From assembly GCA_003996215.1 (NCBI GenBank), contig QJPP01001716.1, positions 1 to 64,000 on the forward strand: a stretch of DNA of 64,000 nucleotides, in the 5' to 3' direction. The notes beneath the pieces were generated by a model that did not search any database, was not told the DNA's origin, and worked only from the letters and a program-made list of their open reading frames with translations. This document shows positions 44,298-56,193 of the stretch, in pieces. The translations under genes and the position numbers were made by a program. The stretch is from Jaltomata sinuosa (Eukaryota > Streptophyta > Magnoliopsida > Solanales > Solanaceae). Numbering within the stretch: position 1 is the stretch's first letter; the number at the start of each line of letters is the position of its first letter.

Positions 44298-46420
44298 TGT
44301 AATGACCCTTGTGGTCATTTTCTTATATTCATGCATTTTTACCATTTTGACCCTTCCCATAGCTTCTTTATAGTTAGTTCAACTTGCTAGGATAGGTGGC
44401 ATATTTCTCGAGGCGTTGGTCGAGTTTTAGAAGAGTTTCCCTATTTTGGATCTCTTAAAGTTGAAAGGGATGACTTTGGTCAATGTTATGAGAAAATGGG
44501 CTCGGATGGAAATTTGGTCCACGCTGTTAGCTTTGGAGCGTGGACTTTAGGCTAGTGGGACCTTTGGTTTGGGTCCCAATACTTTCGAACTCATTTTTGG
44601 CACTTGGCCAACGTTTTGGCAAAACTGGCAAAGTGTTGACTTTGGTCAACATTTCATCAAGACAACCTCTGTTGGTCATTTCTATGATTTTATTGAGTTT
44701 GGAATGCCATTTCCAGTTAGATAGCATGTTTGGTTAGTGTTCATAGGATCTGAACGAATCCTGAGGGTCCATTCAGTAAAATTTTAGCCTTGTTGTGTTG
44801 TTGGTGTGTGATTGCTAGTGCAGTCACCTTTTGTTCATCGCAATCCCGCCGTGACCATCCGTTCATGATGGCCAAAAGTTTTGACCATTGCATCACGAGG
44901 GGTTCATCACATTTGTGATGAAGGGCAGCTGGGACCTGACCCAGTTTGTTCATCGCGATCGAGGAGAAGACTATCAAATTAATTCACCTTATTTTCTTCT
45001 TCATTAAAATGAATTCCTCCATTTTAGTTGAGCTTAGGAGCTTGTTTTGAAGTACTTATTCATCCGAATTGTTTCTGATAAGTTCATCATGTTTCCCCAC
45101 TTTTTTTCCATTAGCTTCAAGCATTTTACGTCTTTAAGTTCCGTGTGTTTAATTCTCCAATTAGTTTCTTTGATCAAGTAAGCTTCGGGGATGTTTTGTG
45201 CCCCAAAACGTGTCCCATTTGCACCCAAATATCGTGCAAGGGTTTATAAACTCGTTGGGATCGCAATTATGAATGTTGTTTCAAAATTCATAAGCAACCC
45301 TTGAGGGTTAATTTCTGACTCAATTTTTGGACTAAAATCATTTGTATCTATATGGGTGTCATTTTTTCATGTCTTGACGTGTAGATTATGTTTTTCATAG
45401 CATGACAGATTTCTGAGGCACTCAAAAAGGGAAAGGCTCCCAAGTGATGCTTTATGATTTGTAGTTCGGTGTTGAGGTAAGTTACAGTTTACCTCTTTTA
45501 GACTTAGCTCAATTAGATTATATATTTTATAAGTTACATGAACGGTAGGGTAAGTTGTAGGTTAGAATTAGGCTTTAATCCTGTTTTCGCATATTTGTCC
45601 ATTTTTTGGACTATAGAATAGAATTATCCTGTTTATTCTTAGATTAAGGTGTTGTAGCCTCGTTATTTTGAGACTATAATCCTTAGTATATGTTGGATGA
45701 GGAGTTCATAGTAGAGTAGGTGTTTTATGGTTATTCTCTTATTATAAGATCTATTTTCTGTTATTATGTAAATGTGCGCCCGAGGCCATAACTTGGATTT
45801 GGATGGAGTTCCAGATTAGTTGTCTTGTTTGGAGGGTGTTTTTGGCCTGTTTGTACATGTGTTCTCTTGTGATGACACACACATGCTCATACTTGTATTT
45901 ACATTGCTAGTGGTACGGGTTGGAAGAAATATGATATTTTTGGTTCATGAATGGGATCTTTCTAATTTAACTACGGTTTTTAGATTTTAGAAAAATACTT
46001 CATGTTTTATCACTATTTTTAAAGGAAAATAATTGTACCACTTTATACTTGGTCCGAGGGATATATTTGGTCCCTTTCTCCATTTAATTTCTGTTGATGA
46101 GCCTAATGGAAGTCCAAGGAGCATATATCCAAGTTTTACTTTTATTGCATATGTTGATGAGCTCTAGGATGGCCTGCGAGATGATTTAGGGAACCTACAG
46201 GGTGGCCCACGAATTGTGTTTTAGGGTTTTTACTTTTCTGCATTGGCCACATTCTACACCATATCATTCCATGATGCATCCCATTCTCTTATATGCATTT
46301 TGAATGGTTTATCGCTATTATTATTATTATTATTATCCTCACCTTTTAGCTCGGATTATACTTGCTTAAAGTTACCTATAAACTACATATAGGTGGATCT
46401 CAATAGCTAGTTTACAAACC
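44298..46420 (+). repeat. 3' LTR of element D
   Basis: Starts TGTAATGACCCTTGTGG. Has catcgcgatcg / cacgaggggttcatcac palindromic words (44830-44965) and a donor-like GAG|GTAAGTTAC (GT at 45477). Follows the 5' LTR remnant to about 46420 (gctagtttac), where it is cut. Confidence 0.85.
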
Positions 46421-49110
46421 TTTTGTAACCCCATTCATCCCATGCATCCATGATAGTGATCTCTGTGGAAAGAATAATAATCATGTCATTTGATATTTTT
46501 AGAAGTTGCAACAAGGAATAAGTAATGAAAGCAAGAGAGACAAAGGAAATTTGTTTTGAAAATTTATGGCCCTCTAAGAAGTGATTCTACCTCAGTGTCT
46601 TCACTGCAACGAGAATGTACCCCTCCAATGAGTTGTCACAACTAAAGCAACCTCTGCTGTAGCGAAGTCATCGTCCCCAACCTACCCAAAATTCAAATAT
46701 GGTATTTTGGCAAAAAAATCTCCATTTTATCAGTTTTTATCATAGATCGGGCACAAGGTGATAGTGTACTACAGTTATACTTCATTTTTATGATGATTAA
46801 AGCCCCAAAAATAAGCCGTAAGCATTTGAAATTTTTTAAAACTCTTTTCTATTATCCTAATCATTCTTGAGTTCAAGATTTCATGAACTCCGTCAAACTT
46901 ATGTTGGGGACATTGTAAACAAGTTAGAAACATAAATCAAGTGGGCATGCTTTGAAAATCTTCCCTACAATGGTAAACTAACCCACACTGCGAACCCCAA
47001 TTCTAGTTCAAACCAAGAAAAGTAGGCATAAAATGGTGCAATATAGACTTAGTGTGCAAGTAAATAAAACAATAAAAGGAAATTTACCATAAAAATTGAC
47101 GAGAAAACTGAATTGGTAGAGAGGGTTTCGAAGTGAATGTGAGAAGTTTGATTTTTCAAAGTGAGGAAAATGAATCCTTTTCTTTCCCTTAACCCGTTCC
47201 AATTCTCAATACGGTAGTTGCTTTCCTGTTGTAGCAGGGTCGCTATAGTGAGATCATCCAGCCATCGTGACCCAATGTCATTCTATGCTGCATTTCATTG
47301 ATTTTGCATTCTGATGTTTAATTTTATTCCTGCAGGCATCAGGAGTCCTAGTAAGAACCTGCTTAGGTAAATTCTTCCCCGAGTTTGGAAATCATGAGTA
47401 AGATAATCTTCTTTGTGCGTAATATTTCAGTCAGTTCTCATTGTTTTGAAGGGTCTTGATAAAGAGACAACATGTAAAAAGGGATCTAGAAAATTTATTT
47501 GAGTGGTATAATTGATTTAAGTGAATTAGGTGAAACACAAAAGTGAAGTGACCTCGTCTGAATTTTGACCTCTTTTCTTTATGCCTTTTGCATCCATTCG
47601 GAGATCAACGATTGGTAAATTGGTACCTAATGTATTGACCCACTTAATTATTATAAAAATGCTCACAGAAAAATGAAAGAATTTAAATTCTGCATTTTGA
47701 AATTTTGTCCGAGAATAACCTTGTGGTGTTTTAATGAAGCATGAATTAAAATAAAGTCAAAGCATGGGGTTGACCAGTGATGGACCACTATAGTGATCCT
47801 GGTCTCACCACAACAAGCTCGCTGCAGTGAGGTAGCATCCGGTGCAGTGAAGCTCACAAGGCAAAATGACAGAACTAAATTATTCCAGCTCCCAGCTCTT
47901 TTGTAAAAAAAGGTTTCCTCCTAAAAATGACCTAGGGCTAATACTAAGCCTAGAACACCAAGAAAAGAGAGAAAAAGCTCCCAAGTAGCGTGATTCTCTC
48001 CTCGTTCTTGTGGCTTATCCCTCTAAATTCTTAGAACAAGAGAAAGGAGCAAGTTTGCATGCAGTTATAGCAGCACCTCGGCATCGAGGTAGGTTATGGC
48101 TTTCTGATGTGTAGTTAGACTTTGATTAGTATTATAATATTGTATAAACTTTGATGCCGGTAACATGATTAGGCCTTCGAGCACGAAGTATGGATGGAAT
48201 ATTGCAAGAATAATTCTGAAAATAAGAATCTTTGCGTATTGGTATGCCTATGGTATATGTACCTTGATGTGAACGTGAATGGGGGTAGGCTAATGTGGAT
48301 AGTGGAAAATAGCTAATGTGTCTTTGTGGTGGTGGAAACTAAAACCTGAATGTTAGTGGTCAAAAAATAATTACGAAGGGATAAACCTTCTGAATGTGGA
48401 TTCTTGATTGTTGTGTTAATACCTAGTGACTTATTTGATTTTCTTTCCGAACATGGTTTAATCGATTGAGGTGATTTGGTATTGAATGAATTACTTGTTG
48501 TGGTAATGAATGGTGGTATAGAGTGGTGTCTTAACATGAATTGTCCCAAGAGGAAAATATGTAATAGTAAATAGGATAGGTTGTCACCCCTAAAAATAGA
48601 GGTTAAGAGTCCTAGTGTGAATAACATTGTTAATGGAACTAAAGATAAACAGACCGTGGGTTTAATTGGAGTTGAGACTCAATTTAATGCTTGTATGTTT
48701 GAATTGAATAACTTATGATTGGTCTTCAGACATATTTGAGTTGATGATTGTGATCATGTTAATGCTTGAATGAATAAGCTGTATATATTGAATTGATTAA
48801 AGAACTTGTAATGATAAATGTACGTGTGATTAGTGCACTGTGTTATATTGTGAGAGATAGATACTTGGAACCATAAGTTCATATTGGTTGAGGGATCGGT
48901 ACCATACCGGTATAAATTTTGATACTGACTTTATTATCATGAAGCGGGTACCATGAGATGGTACAAATATTGATACTAACATTACTATGATGGGTCAAGT
49001 ACCATGTTGGTACATATATTGTTACTGTTGTTATTATTATTATTATGGAGCGGGTACCATACTAGTATGGTACATGGACCTTGGTGCGTCCCCTTTAGGT
49101 CATGACAACA
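46421..49110 (+). repeat. LTR-like unit E (family not identified)
   Basis: No ORF of note. It carries ctgctgtagcgaag / gttgtagcagggtcgctatagtg / ctcgctgcagtgagg palindromic words at 46600-46680, 47215-47280 and 47795-47850, a leader-like stretch (47880-48080) ending in a donor-like GAG|GTAGGTTA (GT at 48089), and a tandem repeat with ggtacc motifs (48890-49075). This order is that of the other LTRs here. Ends were not found: it starts at D's cut edge and stops near 49110, abutting gag of another element. Confidence 0.5.
48890..49075 (+). repeat. Tandem repeat with GGTACC palindromes
   Basis: Three to four units of about 60 bases: gatcggtaccataccggtat, gcgggtaccatgagatggta, caagtaccatgttggtacat and gcgggtaccatactagtatg, each followed by a variant of aaatattgatactaac and att repeats. 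Confidence 0.8.
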
Positions 49111-50985
49111 TGGATCAATACCTTATCTTTTAGAATAGTGACAAAGGCATCAGATTGATGCTAGCACCCAAGTCACATTGTGTTTTTTCCTTCACCTATT
49201 ACCCAATATAAATTTAAATATTGAAATTTACTGGGTCCTTGAGCTTTGTGGGTAGATAATTTTGAATGCGAGATGAGCATTGTTAAGTGAATGTATTGTA
49301 GTATATTATGTCAATATCTTCTTGTTGGCCACTACATCCTTTATATACCTTGCATATTGGGGAATGCCGGACAACATAAAAATAGGTATATTAATATTTA
49401 CTTGATTTAGTAGATCTGAAAATTTGTTCGGCCTTTGTGGGAATGGAAGAGGTAGTATGTATCTACCGATGTAGACCGCTTTAGAATTATCTTTTGGCAC
49501 CTTAGTGTTGTTCTTCTCAACTGTTGTATCAACCACTATCTCTAGCATATTTTCACCCAAATTCTTACCGCTTCTTGTCATAATTGCATTAACCAATTTT
49601 AGATTGGAATCTACATCACTAGGTAAGCCTCTGAGAGGGCTCATATTTTATGTTTTAGCAATCTGACCCATCTGTCTTTCAAGACTTCAGATTGTTAATT
49701 TGTGGTTCTTTGAAGTAGCTTTCTGCTTTTGTTGCTCATCTACCAATTTCTTTAGCACCTCTTTGACTCATCTAGTTGGCTTTGAACTGAATTATTCTAA
49801 TTCTGCTTATAGCCCTGTTGCTGACCCTATGACTTATATTAGTTTTTGTTATGATTTTCACCTCATGAGAAATTAGGGTGGTTTCTCCAATTCGAGTTGT
49901 AAGTATTCCCAAAATTCTACTTTCTTATGCCTCTACCTGCATTGTCCACAAAATTTATGGAGTCTGAATTTTCTTTACACATATAAGTTGTATGATCACC
50001 TCCTCAGATCTCAAAGAACATCTAAGCTTGTTAAACCGATTATACTTGAGCTTGCATCTTTGCCTGACCCATTAAAACTTTGTTCAACTGACTAAAATTA
50101 TTGTTCATGGTTGTGATTTATGCTTGTATAATCCTATTAACTTCTAGCATCCCTGCTGCTTTATTTTCTGCACTTCTGGTGGACTCACCAACCCATTTAG
50201 GATTACTGGCTACTAACCAATTTAAAAGTAGCATCGGCTCATCATATGTTTTCTCTTGTGCCTGTCCACCTACAAGAAAATCTAAAAATAGCTTAAAGTG
50301 AATGTCTAAACTTTCAATAAATGTATGTGCCAAGGCCTCAGGGGTCTGATGGTGTTAGGGAAAACTTAATAATAATATTTTAAAATATTCCAATGCTTAG
50401 GATAAACCTTCGCCTTCCTTTTGCCTGAAATCCAATATTTAACTTCTCAACTTAGTTGTCTTTCAAGATTCAAAGAAACTTGCAATGAATTTCTTCGCTA
50501 AATCAGCCCATGAAGTGATGGAGTTGGCAGGTTCAGCTTTAAGCCATATCTCAGAAAGCCCCTAATTGTGAGAACAAAAACAAGGTTAGTTTCACATATT
50601 TCGATGAGACATCCTGTATGATATATGAAAGTGAAATCTCTAAGAAGTTTCAAAGATGAATCTGCAGGTCCTCATGAGTTAAACCTACAAATTTTCCACT
50701 TGAGTGCAAGAGTTGCACCATATTTAGCTTCAGCTCCCATCTTCTAGTAATGTTAAGTTTTATAATATTGGAGTTTACATTTTCTGCGAGTGGGACTGCC
50801 ACTTTGCATACTAATACTGGGGTTGCTGGTTGAGATGACATTACTACTGGTCTTTGGTTGTGCTATGCTTGCAACAAAGCTTGCTCCCTTATTAAAAAAC
50901 CTTTTTGGTTCTGGTTAGAATGAAGTTAGGTTTCCAACATTTTTGGTGAGGTTTGCCATGATATCAGGACTTTGCATGAACCTGT
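49111..50985 (-). pseudogene. Athila/Tat-type gag and protease start (degenerate)
   Basis: Read on minus: WELKLNMVQLLHSSGKFVGL and THEDLQIHL (50841-50650) is the usual Athila gag entry; then AHTFIESLDIHFKLFLDFLV and EPMLLLNWLVASNPKWVGES (50333-50118); then NAIMTRSGK, LPLPFPQRPNKFSDLLNQVN, INIPIFMLSGIPQYARYIKD (49644-49306). Pieces are in different frames. The protease part is cut at about 49111. Distinct from the plus-strand Athila copy at 56194. Confidence 0.8.
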
Positions 50986-51059
50986 CACCTACAATAACAT
51001 AGCTAAGATCATGTCATTAACACCTATAAAAAAATAGATAAAATCCCAAACTTGTCAAT

Positions 51060-51941
51060 GCTTTAAGTCTCCAAAAATGGCATCCAAAACCTGTTGTCTC
51101 CAAAGTAATAAATGATTTCAAGAATCAGATATCAAATCCCACAAGGACTTAGTGATGACAAGTTATTGAGTTAATCAATTATAATTCTAGTAACAAGCGT
51201 TGTCCAGAGAGTTTGTTTGGTTGTTTAATTGTACTGCTAAATCAAGAAAAGTGAAGTGATTAATATTGTAGGAGTTATTCAAATAGAAGATGGAGCCTAA
51301 AACTATGGTGGTTGCATAGTTCCATTATATCTACATACAACTATTAAGCTAATTTAAAATATCTATCAAATTGCTGATTCATATGGTTGATAGTATAGCC
51401 ATGGTCTCTCGAACCTCTAATTGTCTACTCAGATTACCCTCATACCTATATTATTAAGTGGTGATAATCATAACTAATTCAAATGAATTTATATATCTTT
51501 TTGTATTTGAGCCAAGTAGGGCAAACTAGGTAAGTCTTCTTCCTAGATGCAATTCCATCTGCTGACACATCCTACTCTCCTTAATTTATGTTCTATTCCT
51601 AGTTTTCCTTCTTTGGAGTTCCACTAGCAATTAACTATTTATCCTATTGATCACAAATTAATAATATAGTGAGCATAAGATTAAGAGAACAAAATATAAT
51701 GGTAGAATATGCAATAATAATTTATATATAACATATGATATTTGTATTATGGCCATAACCTTAGATAGAGGGCTTTTAGCCACTAATGATCTGATAACAA
51801 AAGCTATAATTCATGTAGCAATAAGAAATAAAGCTAAGTAAAGAGATAAAGAAGTAACCCTAAGAGAATTGCGACTTTGTTCTTGCTTTGTGCTTCTACA
51901 TTCTTCATCCTCCCCTAAAAATGACTAAGGATGGGTATTTT
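51060..51941 (-). repeat. PBS region and 5' LTR fragment of the minus-strand Athila-type element
   Basis: Minus ATGCCATTTTTGGAGACTTA (51085-51066) looks like a diverged tRNA-Asp-type primer site. Before it, CCTTGTGGGATTTGATATC (51154-51136) matches the ending I know from Athila/Tat LTRs (compare tctctgtgggattgacc at 55966). The LTR runs right to 51941, where F begins; its 5' part is not seen. 50986-51060 is leader. Confidence 0.6.
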
Positions 51942-53707
51942 TCACGACCCAATTTCTCAGGTCATAATGGCACCTACTATAACCCACTAGTAGGTAAGCC
52001 AAACCCTTAGCCCATAATGACAATTAACGAGCTAAGAAGTAGAAGAGATAAATGACAAAAATCAATTGCTAAATAAAAGGGAAAATGACGGAACATGTAT
52101 AAAAGTAGAGAGGAAAGGAGAAAATTATAGAAGAGAATCCCTCAAGACCTGGTATCAGCTAGTACAAGAGCTACTACAACATATGAGTACTAGATAAGAG
52201 TAAATATATTTAAAAGTAGTCTCCAAAATAACAAAGAAGACTAATCCCAAGGTGGACAGAGATAGATAAACTCTGAATGACAAAAGCTCACCTTGAATCT
52301 CCAAAATATCAACTCTGTACGGGGATGACATCAGTGGCAATAATTCATAATAGGATTTGCATCACGAAAAAAGATGCAGAAGTGTAGTATGAGTACCAAA
52401 ATACATGGTACCAAGTAGGCATCATAGGCCGACTTAGCTTAAATAAGATGTAAGGATGATAAATATGAGTATACTAAATGTAAGAAAAGAGCGGGTCCAA
52501 AATAAGCAACAAGTTATAGCTAGGTAAGCATGGGAGAAAAAGTAAATAAATAGTACGAAAATCATAAAAAAGTATCCTAACTACAACCTAGCTGGACCCC
52601 TATAAGATCAGAAGTGTAGTATGAGTACCAAAACACATGGTACCAAGTAGGCATCATAGGTCGACTTAGCTCAAATAAAATGTAAGGATGATAAATGTGA
52701 GTATACTAAAGGTAAGAAAAGAGCGGGTCCAAAATAAGCAAAAATTTATAGCTAGGTAAGCATGGGACAAAGTAAATAAATAGTACAGAAATCATAAAGA
52801 AGTATCCTAACTACAACCTAGCTGGACCCTTGTAAGATCAGAAGGTACACACAATAATTAATAAATCTAATCGAGCCCCCATAAGCCTGGAGGATATGAA
52901 CAACAAAGAATACTAATAACAAATAAGGCTGAACAATAAGTAATTTGGAATATGCCATGATATGCCTTATGAGATGAGCAAAATGTCAATGCAATGTCAG
53001 ACTCGAATCAGACTTCTGAGTGTAAATCAGTAATAGATACGCCCGAACTCAAACCAGGACTAAAACAGTAGCAATACATGCCCCGGCATGAACTAAGACT
53101 TAATGATATAAATATACGTGCCCAGACTCAAACTGGGGTTTAAATATAAATATGTGTGCCAAGACTCAAACCGTGGCTAAGATAGTATATTTTCTTTAAA
53201 GAAAACCGTATCCCTTTAAAATATTCCAAAAATCCACTTTTTATCTAAATATGATAGTTTTATGCCAATAATCCATATGTCAAACGAGTAAGTGATAACA
53301 CCAATTAAAGAGATGGAAAACCAATAAATACACCCAACTAAATGCAGGAAAAATAAATCCACGGTCTATTCACTAAGGAAATGCTACAGTCTAAAGCAGG
53401 CATAAGGCAAGGCTTCTAAATAACTCTGAAATCACCCGGAACCCCACCTAAGGAATGCAAGTACCAGAAAATAAGCTAAGGTAACTAATTCTAATCCTAA
53501 GGAGGTACTACACAACTATAGCCAGGTCCGACGCTAGATGCCACCACCTAGACTAAGGATCCCAATCACAGTTCTAAGATAAAGAAACAAAATGATCTAC
53601 AAGGATTATAATCACCTAAATCTCAATTATCCAAACCACAATACCCCCACCAACAATTGGCAAATTACCATACTAACACCTTAATCAATCAAAGTCTAGA
53701 AGTAAGT
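51942..53707 (-). repeat. B-family LTR (F)
   Basis: Starts cacgacccaatttctcaggtc as B's LTR does at 10925, then shares agaagtgtagtatgagtacca and aagtaggcatcatag. Includes a direct duplication (52377-52838) and a set of ~45-50-bp repeats with gcccgaactcaaaccagg / gcccagactcaaactgg (53040-53190). It is cut at about 53707 by LTR G before the palindrome/TATA part. Confidence 0.75.
52377..52838. repeat. Tandem duplication of ~231 bp within LTR F
   Basis: Copy 1 (52377-52608) and copy 2 (52609-52838) both begin cagaagtgtagtatgagtac-like and end cctagctggaccc. They differ at about a dozen places by eye. Confidence 0.9.
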
Positions 53708-54575
53708 GTAACACCCCGTACCTTCCAACACCTATATGACTAAGTTAATATCGATGAAGGTACTTAAGTTCAGGATGGTGAGGAGGTACTTTGGCCTAGA
53801 TTTTAAATGGATAAATGTATATAAGTGTTAAGTTAAAGTATAAGGATGAAGGTTTGGAAAATAAAATAAAACAAGTGAGGTACTTGCTCTACTTATCTAA
53901 GTTCATAGGTGACAAGTAGATGCATCACCTACTTACGCTAATCAACTAAGTTACGAGGGTCGATTATGTGCAGCAACTCCATGGATTATTAACCTAATGG
54001 TAGCCTAAATGAAGCTTAAAGTTAGCCCATCAAAGTGCAACCAGATCTGGCTCAAACAAGTACAAAAGGTAGCCACCAATGTTGACCACATTTTGACCCA
54101 AGAGAAGCCCAAAATAAGCCACAAAACATAACACTTTTGAGGCCCAAGAAAAGGCAAATTTTTGCCCCAAACTAGTCAAAAAGTCGGCAAAAAAGGCCCC
54201 TTTATAAAGACCTTATATTGATCAATATTGATCACTAAAAATTGGAAAAATTTACTAGAACTCTCTCTCTTTTTCTTTCTCTTGGTGGCAGCCCCTTATC
54301 TCCTTTAGGGTTCTTGGAACTCCAAGATTTTTCCAAGGTTAAGGTAAGATAAATCACTTATGATTTTGGTACTATTATTCTACATATAGCTAGAGAGTCA
54401 TGTTGTGAATAGATTATAAAAGATGGTAGCCCTTTTAATAAGATTGGAAGCTCAAAACTTGTGTAACAATAAGGTGTTTCTTCTTCTCTTGTTGGTGTAT
54501 GTGTAAGGAGTAATTATGCTCTTCAAGACATCAAGAAAAAAAGGATAAAAACACCTCTCAAAGTGTGGTAAGTAC
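53708..54575 (+). repeat. LTR G, start of an element-I-like LTR
   Basis: Begins TGTAACACCCCGTACC. Includes caagtgaggtacttgctc and gtgacaagtagatgcatcac words (53885-53930) like element I's palindromes, CCCCTTTATAAAGACC (about 54192-54207), a good TATA box, a leader with agaactctctctctt, and a donor-like AAG|GTAAGAT (GT at 54344). Split at 54575 by the Athila element; continuation not seen. Confidence 0.7.
54192..54207 (+). promoter_or_regulatory. TATA box of LTR G
   Basis: cccctttataaagacc, followed within about 70 bases by a CT-rich leader. Comparable CCCCTTTAAAGGGG is at the same place in element I. Confidence 0.55.
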
Positions 54576-56067
54576 TGATAAGTTGGTAATCTACCAATTT
54601 ATTGAGCCTTTATTCATGAATTATGGCTATGTTTTGATGAGATTTAAAAGTTCTTATGGCCTTTATTGATGTCTATGCAGGTACTTGTGATCAAAGATGG
54701 AAAACAAGGAAATGAACCCAAGAAGAGCCAAAAAGGAGTGAAGTGTGAAGTGAACAAACAAGATGAAGATTCTGCTGAGAGATGCGGCCCTTGTGCGACA
54801 CACACATGGCTTGGTGGGGAACGCACCTCCCACCACATGAAGATAAAAATCAACTAAAGAATCTGTTAAAGGGTGCACTCACTGTGCGATGCGCACAATG
54901 CTCTATGCAAACCGTACCCCTTCACATAGAGATGCCTATTTGTTGCTAAGTCACTGGATCACTGAAACTTGGTGTGCGATGAGCACATCACAACGTGCGA
55001 ACTGCACGTCACGCCACACACCACTCGAAGGCATTTTTGTAAAATATTTTGTGATATCTTGGGAATGCTCATATACCCAGTTTAGGCACAATTGTGAATA
55101 GTTCAGCTAACACTGAGTTTTAGAGAAATTCTTAGCTTTGTGAACAAGTTTTCTTTTCTAAGAACAAGAAGAGGGTTTCATCAAATTCCTTCTTCCCAAT
55201 TCTTAGAACCACCATTTGTGTACAAATTAAGCTTAGATATTGACATATTTAGTTTGAATAGAAAGAAAATTGAACTACCCATTTGGTATACCTCTTTCCT
55301 TAAGCATGAGTAGCTAAACCTCTTATCTAGAGATGTATTGATAATGGGTACTTGATGAATGGGTGTGGGTGTTGCTAATTCTTGTTTATAAATGCTTATT
55401 TGTCATGAGTCTAGTGATTTCACCATATTTTAACTTTAAAATTGGTGGTTATAAACATTGATTTTCCTTACTTGGTTATGTTGTTGCTTGAAAGAGAATT
55501 TCATAACTTCGGATGTCAAATTACTAGTGGGAACTTGGGTTTCCATTTATATTGAGGCTATAAATAGCTCATATCAATGGAATAACCCACTTAAGGGTCT
55601 AAAGCTAGAAATAGTATGACCTTCCCAAGAATATCTTATTTTTTTATTACCTAATGAATAGTGCTTAAGCTAAGGCTATTGGGCATATGGTTGTTGATAG
55701 AGAGATAAATAAACATACTTAAAACCAAGGCTACTTGTGTCAATTAGCATAAATTTGCATGAATAAGCATTCACCTTATCCGATGTTTGAGTCTCATTTG
55801 ACGCACATCCGTAGTTGTCCTCTCTATTGTCTACACCCTGCTTTACTTTATTATTTTATTTGTTAAATTGCAAAATTGTGACAAATTTCCAATTCCCCTT
55901 TCTTTTTATTATTACACACTCTCATTGTGAACTCTGTTTTACAATCGCCTAGGCTAACGCTAAATTCTCTGTGGGATTGACCCCGATATCCATTGGGAAC
56001 TATAAGTGTATTTTGATTTGATGATCGCTGATACCTCCTAGTAGGAGAGTACTTTTGAGCATTATCA
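54576..56067 (+). repeat. 5' LTR of the Athila-type element
   Basis: TGATAAGTTGGTAATCTACC to ATTATCA, 1492 bp, next to the primer site. Holds a gtgcgatgcgcac-type palindrome cluster (54785-55020) and the Athila-like ending tctctgtgggattgacc (55966). No TATA that I trust; catatacc near 55070 is a weak candidate. Confidence 0.8.
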
Positions 56068-56071
56068 AAAA

Positions 56072-56090
56072 TAGCACTGTTGCCAGGGAA
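56072..56090 (+). other. Primer-binding site, tRNA-Asp type
   Basis: tagcactgttgccagggaa is a diverged form of TGGCGCCGTTGCCGGGGAA, complementary to the 3' end of plant tRNA-Asp, four bases after the LTR. Confidence 0.75.
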
Positions 56091-56193
56091 TTATTTTGTT
56101 TAGCCTTTTTGATTGTAGATTTAAAATCACCTTGAAAGTGTTTGTTTCTTTTTATGTTGTTTGTTGTTGTGTTGTGATTGCACAAGCTAGCTC

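Larger units (their letters stand above)
38550..46420 (+). mobile_element. Element D: Ty3/gypsy chromovirus, outermost member of the nest
   Basis: Partial 5' LTR (38550-39650), gag to chromodomain in broken frames (39750-44290), and a 3' LTR (44298-46420). The LTR belongs to the B family in structure (TGTAATGACC start). The 5' LTR upstream part lies on the other side of A and is not seen. PBS and gag start are deleted. The internal region is full of TAG stops. Confidence 0.85.

Noticed and set aside
54644..54878. Three overlapping small frames near 54650-54880
   Set aside because: They lie within the Athila LTR on both strands and have no coding support.
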